The translations under genes were made by a program, and so were the position numbers. DNA of 64,000 nucleotides from CAVXHV01 sp963761445 (GTDB lineage Bacteria > Planctomycetota > Planctomycetia > Isosphaerales > Isosphaeraceae): NCBI GenBank assembly GCA_963761445.1, contig CAVXHV010000009.1, forward strand, positions 682,001 to 746,000, written 5' to 3'. Positions 54,881-64,000 of this stretch are shown in pieces. A model generated the notes under the pieces. That model made no database searches. It had not been told where the DNA came from and saw nothing but the letters and a program-made list of their open reading frames with translations. Within the stretch, counting starts at the first letter, position 1. Each line of letters opens with the position of its first letter.

Positions 54881-55141
54881 ATGATCCTTCGCATCTGTGA
54901 GGCTCAAGTCTGTGGGCCGCATTCCTTGCGGTTGACCTTCAATGACGGAACCACCAAGGAGGTCAACGTACGTCCGCTGCTTGATGGAGAGATCTTCAAA
55001 CCATTGCGAGAGCCCGTCTATTTTGCGGCTGTCGAGCTGGACCCGATTTGCGGGACTGTCGTCTGGCCCAATGGCGCGGATTTCGCGCCAGAGGCCCTGT
55101 ATGAGTTGTCCGCCGAACCCGTGGAGAAATCCGTCCGGTGA
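54881..55141 (+). CDS. DUF2442 domain protein
   Basis: The start is ATG 54881, 15 bp after the DUF4160 gene. The 86-residue product has the DUF2442 pattern: 'HSLRLTFNDGTTKEVNVRPLLDGEIFKPLREPVYFAAVELDPICGTVVWPNGADFAPEALYEL'. DUF4160/DUF2442 pairs are common small operons, described in the literature as possible toxin-antitoxin-like or regulatory units. The gene is complete here although its partner is broken. Confidence 0.9.
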   Translation: MILRICEAQVCGPHSLRLTFNDGTTKEVNVRPLLDGEIFKPLREPVYFAAVELDPICGTVVWPNGADFAPEALYELSAEPVEKSVR

Positions 55142-55330
55142 CCAGTTACGACGATGATCTGGAGCGGCTCATGCCGGCGTGTTCGGCGCGGTTTCCCGCG
55201 ACCAGGTCAATTGGCCCAATCATAGAATCTTCAAACGTCGCCGACGAATAACCCTGAACCGGCTTGCTGGAACCGCAATACGCTTCCGCCGAGCCGGTTC
55301 AAGCCCTCTTTTCGAACGGCAAGCTCAACG

Positions 55331-55948
55331 ATGGGTGAGTCTACTCCCGCTGCGCGCGGCTCAACACCGCACCGATGGCAATACCGTATCGGGCTAAGGT
55401 TCTTGCTCGTGACGGTCTGTCTTGCCGCGCTCGTCCTCGCCTGGTTCACCCGCGAGTACAGACAGGCCCAGCGGCGAACGGCGCTCGTTGCCGAGCTCTC
55501 GAGCGTCGGCGTCATCTCCATCCTGGACGAGCCCACCGGGCTAGACATGATCGTCATGAAGTTTAGCCCCACATACGAGCGGGCCTTGCGCACACGTATC
55601 GGCGTGGGCTGGCTCGAGCGACCCACCGTGTTTCTTTGCGCACGTTTACAGGACGAACAGGTGCCGTTCGCCATCGAACGACTGAGAATGCTGGGCACAG
55701 CCCGCGAAATTCACACCAGCGGCCCAAACCTCACCCAGCGCGGGGTTGCCCAGCTCCAAAATGGCCTGCCGGATGTCCACGTCGTCCCCGCGGCAAGCCC
55801 CGCCCTCCATCACTACTTCCGCGATCAGGTCGAACACGAACACCTCGCAACCGAAGGACTGCAATTCGCGGGGCTGCTGATCCTGGGACTCCTCGCCACG
55901 CTGGCGTTCTTCGCCTGGCCGCTGGTGCGGCGTCGCAGACGCGATTGA
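55331..55948 (+). CDS. Planctomycete-type membrane protein, function unknown
   Basis: The start is ATG 55331 (MGESTPAARGSTPHRWQYRI). A transmembrane helix 'LRFLLVTVCLAALVLAWF' close to the N-terminus and a second at the C-terminus ('FAGLLILGLLATLAFFAWPLV') flank a soluble region of about 130 residues. The short element 'RIGLRFLLVTV' is like the 'FSLRTLLLVT' opening frequent in planctomycete proteins. The central part has a leucine-rich-repeat-like stretch ('LTQRGVAQLQNGLPDVHVV'). No function known. Confidence 0.7.
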   Translation: MGESTPAARGSTPHRWQYRIGLRFLLVTVCLAALVLAWFTREYRQAQRRTALVAELSSVGVISILDEPTGLDMIVMKFSPTYERALRTRIGVGWLERPTVFLCARLQDEQVPFAIERLRMLGTAREIHTSGPNLTQRGVAQLQNGLPDVHVVPAASPALHHYFRDQVEHEHLATEGLQFAGLLILGLLATLAFFAWPLVRRRRRD

Positions 55949-56239
55949 AACCAGCCGCCATTGGTTCGCCCACCAATACGGAGACTGGGTGCGATTTCCC
56001 GACGTCGAATTCGTCGATACTTAACAGCAGCGCCTTGAACCCTTATCTCAACACTCCTTGCCTCGACACTACATCCATGCTAGCATGATATGAGGCGTAT
56101 AGAGCAGGTTCGAGTCGAATGAAAGGACTTGGGCCGAGCGCGCCTTTCTATATATAGGGCGCGAGCGCAGGCTGTTGCAAGCCGAGCCCGTCCCGTCCCG
56201 TGGTCCCGCCTAGAGGTTTCCTGGCGCGAGGTGACGAAC

Positions 56240-59845
<3,606 letters not shown>

Positions 59846-60437
59846 ACCTCGACCATTGCCTGACCGGGCGTCGCTCCGCCCGACAGATTGGCGATCCAGT
59901 AAACTGGGATTCCGGCCGCCGCATGGGCCGGAAGTTTCTCGGTCCGCGCGCGGGCGAGATTGGTCTCCGCAACCTCGACGACCATGCAGCAGTCGGCCGC
60001 CGTGGCGTCGCGCGCCGAGTTGAACTCCAGCTCGCTACGAACGACCGCCACGTCCGGTTCCCACTTGTTGCCGGGTGGCATCACCAGCGCTTCCTCTTTC
60101 TGCGCGATCCACTCAGCCGGGAGAACGCGCTCCAGGGCCCGAACGGTTTTCCTCGTCGCAACGCGGTGCGGTGGATTCCTGGGCGTCTTGGTGACCAGGA
60201 CCCCGTTCAGAAGCTCGACCGGCTCATCCTCATCGAGCGTCCCGTCTCGAACCATCCGGTCGAACTGCTCAATGGTGAGTCGATCAACCTCCGCCACCGG
60301 GTTCGCTCCTGGTCGGGAAAGATTCCTACTCGCTCTCGTCCGAACGCTCGAACCGACTAGATCCCTTCGAGAGCACGATCGCCTACGTCCTTTGTACCCA
60401 GCGCGGGCATGGCCCTCAACCAAGAACAAGCGTCCGC

Positions 60438-60497
60438 GTAGGGTGGGTGCAACCCACCAAGATTTCGGCATGTCCTGGTGGGTTGCACCCACCCTAC
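60438..60497. repeat. Perfect 22-bp inverted repeat
   Basis: The arms 60438-60459 (GTAGGGTGGGTGCAACCCAC and CA) and 60476-60497 are exact reverse complements with a 16-bp loop. It lies between Uma2 and the radical SAM gene, touching the 3' end of the latter. GTAGGGTGGGT-type hairpins recur in many bacterial genomes as REP-like or miniature elements. It could also end transcription, but lacks a U-tract. Confidence 0.85.
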
Positions 60498-60500
60498 AAA

Positions 60501-61595
60501 TCACTCGAAGAGCCGGAGCTGCTTTCCAGAGCCGATTTCGCCCGGCCGCCGGAACGCCGCCGGCGTTACCGGCCAGGGCTCTTTGTTCAGCCCCACCCGC
60601 CGGCAGGTCACCCGGAAGAGCCGGGAAATCAGGTCGGCCGCCCTCCCATCGCCGCGCATCCGCATTCCAAAGCGTGAATCGTTGAGACGCCCGTCGTGCA
60701 TCGCGCGAATCCGTTCAAGAACCTTCTCCTTTCGGCCGGGGAAATGGTTCTCGAGCCAGTCCTGAAAAAGCGTCGAGACCTCCATCGGCAAACGTACGAT
60801 TGTATAACCCGCGTTCCGCGCACCGGCCTCCGCAGCCGCTTTGAGGATCGCCGGCATCTCGTGCTCGGTCAGCCCCGGAATCAACGGCGCGACCATCACC
60901 CCCACGGGCACTCCAGCATCGGCCAGAGCCGTGATCGCCTTGAGCCGGCCCGCGGGCCGGCTGGTGCGCGGCTCCATCCGGCCGACGAGTTCATCGTCAA
61001 GCGATGTGATCGAGACAAACACCCCCGCCGCGCTGTGCCTGGCCAGCTCGCCAAGCACATCAACGTCGCGCGTCACCAGCCGGTTCTTGGTGATGATCGC
61101 AACGGCCTGGCGAAACTCGACGAGGACCTGGAGACAGCGCCGCGTCAGCGCCAGCCGCCGCTCCACGGGCTGATAGGCATCCGTCACTCCCGAGAGCCCT
61201 AGAACCCGCGGCTGCCAGCGCGGCGATGAGAGCGTCTGCCGCAACAGCTCGGGCGCATCGTGCTTGACCATGATCTTGGTCTCGAAGTCGAGTCCCGATG
61301 AGAAACCGAGATACTCATGCGTCGGCCGCGCATAACAATAAATGCAGCCGTGTTCACACCCTCGGTACGGGTTGAAGCTCACCTCGAAGCCGACATCCGG
61401 GCTGTCGTTTTGAGCGATGATGCTCCGCGACGTATCCGGCAGATACTCCGTCGGCGGCCGGCCCAGGCTCTCCAGGTAATCGTCGTCGCCCTCGACCTGC
61501 TCGAGATCAAGCTCGCGATGAGTCGCCTCGAACCGGTTGGGCGGGTTGATCCGCGCCCCCCGGCCGCGACGAAGCGGAACGTCCGGCTCGTTCAT
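60501..61595 (-). CDS. PA0069-family radical SAM protein
   Basis: The start is ATG 61595 (MNEPDVPLRRGRGARINPPNRFE), with GCGAGG upstream; upstream residues in frame are not family-like. The radical SAM cluster motif is 'CEHGCIYCYARPTHEY' (CxxxCxxC). Other parts are 'GLSGVTDAYQPVER', 'VLVEFRQAVAIITKN', and 'GVMVAPLIPGLTEHEM'. The family resembles spore photoproduct lyase-type radical SAM proteins; it binds a 4Fe-4S cluster and SAM. The substrate is unknown. The product of 364 residues is of normal length. Confidence 0.93.
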   Translation of the reverse strand: MNEPDVPLRRGRGARINPPNRFEATHRELDLEQVEGDDDYLESLGRPPTEYLPDTSRSIIAQNDSPDVGFEVSFNPYRGCEHGCIYCYARPTHEYLGFSSGLDFETKIMVKHDAPELLRQTLSSPRWQPRVLGLSGVTDAYQPVERRLALTRRCLQVLVEFRQAVAIITKNRLVTRDVDVLGELARHSAAGVFVSITSLDDELVGRMEPRTSRPAGRLKAITALADAGVPVGVMVAPLIPGLTEHEMPAILKAAAEAGARNAGYTIVRLPMEVSTLFQDWLENHFPGRKEKVLERIRAMHDGRLNDSRFGMRMRGDGRAADLISRLFRVTCRRVGLNKEPWPVTPAAFRRPGEIGSGKQLRLFE

Positions 61596-61820
61596 CGAAT
61601 CCTCGCCTCTCTTGAACCAGTTCTTCGCCGGGTGACCCGCCACTCTATACAAGACAAGAATACTATACCAAAGAACACTATGCCTGACGAGGTCAGTTTC
61701 AAGAGGGGAGGCCGCCTGAAAAATGGAACCTGGGCGCAACGCCGAAGCACGTCCACGTTTGGATGCAAATGCGTGTCGGACCTGCGATAATCCAGCCGAG
61801 GCGACTCGACTCCCGGACCG

Positions 61821-61905
61821 GTCGCGGAAAAGGTGTCAGGAACCGTTTGTGCGAAGCACTCCATGGGCCGTCCCGGCAAACGGTTCCTGACACCTTTTCC
61901 GCGAC
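61821..61905. repeat. Perfect 29-bp inverted repeat upstream of the second kinase
   Basis: Arms 61821-61849 and 61877-61905 are exact reverse complements (GTCGCGGAAAAGGTGTCAGG and nine more bases), loop 27 bp. The AAAAGGTGTCAGGAACC core is the kind of sequence known as a REP element spread by REP-associated tyrosine transposases. It ends 33 bp before the kinase ATG at 61939, so it could affect its expression. The rest of the 343-bp gap (61596-61938) holds no gene I can support. Confidence 0.85.
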
Positions 61906-61938
61906 GCCAGATCGACCACCGACGATCGGAGACACGTC

Positions 61939-64000
61939 ATGACCGCCGCCGCTGACCGGCATCTCCTTTTCGGATTGCTCGCGCTTCAGAACGGCCTGAT
62001 CGACCAGGGCCAGCTCATGCTCGCCTTTCAGGCATGGACCCGCGACAAATCCCAGAGCCTGGCCGATCACCTCGAAGCCCGCGGCGACCTGACGGGCCCG
62101 AAGCGGGCCGTCCTCGAGGCCCTCGCGGCGGTCCACGTCGAAACGCACGGTGGCGATGTGGAGAAGAGCCTGGCCGCCATCCCCGCCAACCAATCGACCC
62201 GCGCCGGCCTGGCCGACCTGGGCGAGCCGGAGATCGAGGCCACGCTCGCCCGGGTCGCACGGACCAAGAACGGCCACGCCACCGAGGCCGACGATGATCA
62301 CGACCCCGACCGCACCGGCACGTTGGCCCTCGGCGCGTCGACCGGCGATGGCCAGCGGTTCCGCTTGCTAAGGCCTCACGCGCGGGGCGGGCTGGGCGAG
62401 GTGTTTGTGGCGCTCGACTGCGAGCTGCACCGCGAGGTGGCGCTCAAGCAGATCCTCGAGAAGCACGCCGACGACCCGGTGAGCCGCCAGCGGTTCGTGC
62501 TGGAGGCCGAGGTGACCGGCGGGCTCGAGCACCCCGGGATCGTGCCGGTTTACGGTCTGGGCACTTACGGCAGCGGCCGCCCGTACTACGCCATGCGGTT
62601 CATCAAGGGCGACAGCCTCAAGGAGGCGATCGAGCAGTTCCGCACCGACATTTCCCTGAAGAACGACCCCGGCCGTCGATCCTTTGAGCTCCGCAAGCTC
62701 CTCCGCCGCTTCCTCGACGTCTGCAACGCCATCGATTACGCCCACTCCCGCGGCGTGGTCCATCGCGACATCAAGCCCGCCAACATCATCCTCGGCAAAC
62801 ACGGCGAGACGCTGGTGGTCGACTGGGGGCTGGCCAAGGCCGTGGGCCGGGCCGATCCGTCGGTCGGCGAGCAGACCATCGTTGTGTCGTCGAGCGGGTC
62901 ATCGGAGACCATGCCCGGCAGTGCCATGGGCACGCCGGCCTACATGAGCCCCGAGCAAGCCTGTGGCGATCTCGATCGGCTCTCTCCCCGCTCCGACGTC
63001 TACTCGCTGGGCGCCACCCTTTATTGCCTTCTGACCGGCAAGCCGCCATTCGAGGGCGCCGACCTCGGCGAGATCCTCCGCAAGGTCCAGCAGGGTGACT
63101 TCGTCCCGCCCCGGCAGCTCGAATCGTCGCCCGACGCGGCCCTGGAAGCCGTCTGCCTGAAGGCGATGGCCAACCAACCGGGTGACCGTTACCCCTCGTG
63201 CCGGGCCTTGGCCGACGACGTCGAGCGTTGGATGGCCGACGAGCCGGTCTCGGCCTGGGCCGAGCCCTGGACGCGGAAACTGTCGCGCTGGCTAACGCGA
63301 CACCGCACCGAGGTAACCGGCGCGGCGGCGGCCCTGCTGGCGGGCGTGGTCGGTCTGTCGGCCGTGCTGGCCGTGCAGGCCCGGTCCAATCTAGCCCTCG
63401 CGGACAAGAACACCGCGCTTCTGGACGCCAACGCCAAGATCGAGGCCCGCTACAACCTGGCCGTCGATGCCATCAAGACGTTTCACACCGGCGTGAGTGA
63501 GGACTTCCTGCTCAAGGAGGTGACTTTCAAGGAGCTGCGCGACCGGCTCTTGAAATCGGCCTCGGACTTCTACGGCAGGCTCGGCGCCCTGCTCGGCAAG
63601 GAGACCGACATCGCTTCGCGGCGGGCCCTGGCGCAGTCCAACTTCGAGCTGGGTGACCTGACGGGCAAGGTCGGCCGCAACGAGGACGCCCTGGCGGCGC
63701 ATCGTGCGGTCCTGGCGGCGCGTGAGGCACTGGCGGCCGAGCCGGGAGCCGGCGCCCTAGCCAAGGTCGACGTCGGGCGCAGCTTGATCGCGGTCGCAGG
63801 GCTGCTCGAAGGGACCGGCAAGACGGACGAGGCGCTGGCGACCTACCGGCGGTCGGAGTCGCTGCTGGCCGGCCCGGCGGGTGCCGATCCGTCGGCGCGG
63901 GCCGCGTTGGCGGCCTGCCGGTCGCAAATGGGTGGGCTCCTGAGGGCCACGGGCAAGTCCGCCGACGCCCTGGCGTCCTACCGGTTGGCGCGGGCCGACC
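61939..64000 (+). CDS. Ser/Thr protein kinase paralogue, 3' partial
   Basis: From ATG 61939 (MTAAADRHLLFGLLALQNGL) the frame is open to the window end (687 residues seen). It aligns over its whole kinase part with the first kinase. The same N-terminal helical region ('LIDQGQLMLAFQAWTRDKSQSLADHLEARGDL') comes first, then P-loop 'RGGLGEVFVALD', Lys in VALKQIL (about 170), 'HRDIKPANI' (about 276), 'DWGLAKA', 'GTPAYMSPEQA', a transmembrane helix near 460-482 ('VTGAAAALLAGVVGLSAVLAVQ') and TPR-like repeats to the end. The kinase region is intact and gives a template for the frameshift in the first copy. It lies downstream of a 29-bp inverted repeat. Confidence 0.9.
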   Translation, partial: MTAAADRHLLFGLLALQNGLIDQGQLMLAFQAWTRDKSQSLADHLEARGDLTGPKRAVLEALAAVHVETHGGDVEKSLAAIPANQSTRAGLADLGEPEIEATLARVARTKNGHATEADDDHDPDRTGTLALGASTGDGQRFRLLRPHARGGLGEVFVALDCELHREVALKQILEKHADDPVSRQRFVLEAEVTGGLEHPGIVPVYGLGTYGSGRPYYAMRFIKGDSLKEAIEQFRTDISLKNDPGRRSFELRKLLRRFLDVCNAIDYAHSRGVVHRDIKPANIILGKHGETLVVDWGLAKAVGRADPSVGEQTIVVSSSGSSETMPGSAMGTPAYMSPEQACGDLDRLSPRSDVYSLGATLYCLLTGKPPFEGADLGEILRKVQQGDFVPPRQLESSPDAALEAVCLKAMANQPGDRYPSCRALADDVERWMADEPVSAWAEPWTRKLSRWLTRHRTEVTGAAAALLAGVVGLSAVLAVQARSNLALADKNTALLDANAKIEARYNLAVDAIKTFHTGVSEDFLLKEVTFKELRDRLLKSASDFYGRLGALLGKETDIASRRALAQSNFELGDLTGKVGRNEDALAAHRAVLAAREALAAEPGAGALAKVDVGRSLIAVAGLLEGTGKTDEALATYRRSESLLAGPAGADPSARAALAACRSQMGGLLRATGKSADALASYRLARAD

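Noticed and set aside
56147..56165. Strong promoter at CTATATATAG upstream of the glycine-rich gene
   Set aside because: Palindromic AT box without a matching -35; cannot be supported.

Overview
The window comes from a planctomycete, most probably of the Isosphaeraceae. The support is the high GC content, a heme-c/DUF6797/LamG/propeller fusion, an LEPR-type glycine-rich surface protein, large receptor-like Ser/Thr kinases with TPR tails, and many short single-domain proteins. The phylum is well supported; the family is inference.

Layout. 1-9 kb: end of a planctomycete-type cytochrome/propeller protein, a DUF255 thioredoxin-fold protein and a GH5-like hydrolase (both frameshifted as assembled), a Tat-exported terpenoid-cyclase-fold protein and a HIT hydrolase. 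9-28 kb: one long minus-strand run joining the S10, spc and alpha operons. In transcription order it reads fusA, a clear sigma70-type promoter, rpsJ-rplC-rplD-rplW-rplB-rpsS-rplV-rpsC-rplP-rpmC-rpsQ, rplN-rplX-rplE-rpsN-rpsH-rplF-rplR-rpsE-rplO-secY-map-rpmJ, rpsM-rpsK-rpsD-rpoA-rplQ. I find no tuf, rpmD, adk or infA in it. 28.3-31 kb: a small exported protein and about 2.2 kb with no convincing gene. 31-38.5 kb: accessory genes, including a GNAT gene and its broken copy, a small DUF5678-like/retropepsin pair, a DoxX-like protein, a methyltransferase-like protein, a HEAT-repeat protein, a 33-residue membrane peptide, an HNH remnant and a double-domain GDPD. 38.7-48 kb: signalling and enzymes (Ser/Thr kinase, S9 peptidase, SUMF1-type protein, DUF1016 nuclease carrying palindromic 39-bp repeats, FHA-GAF-PP2C phosphatase). 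48-56 kb: a plus-strand series of small mostly single-domain genes (truncated DUF885, KptA, MshEN, DUF2750, DUF1810, VOC, DUF4160/DUF2442). 56-64 kb: a 1200-residue glycine-rich LEPR protein, an Uma2 nuclease with a duplicated tail, two perfect inverted repeats, a PA0069-type radical SAM protein and the start of a second Ser/Thr kinase paralogous to the first.

The dominant oddity is about 22 places where a protein family continues in another reading frame. Thirteen lie in essential translation genes (four in fusA alone). Most behave as one extra base and some as one missing base. Nothing at the sites looks like a shared recoding signal, so I read them mainly as consensus errors in the assembly. 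Frameshifted accessory genes here should therefore not be called pseudogenes on that basis alone. Lesions that are not single-base events (the GNAT copy, DUF885, HNH, the Uma2 tail) are more likely to be real. I found no tRNA, rRNA, CRISPR array or complete insertion sequence.
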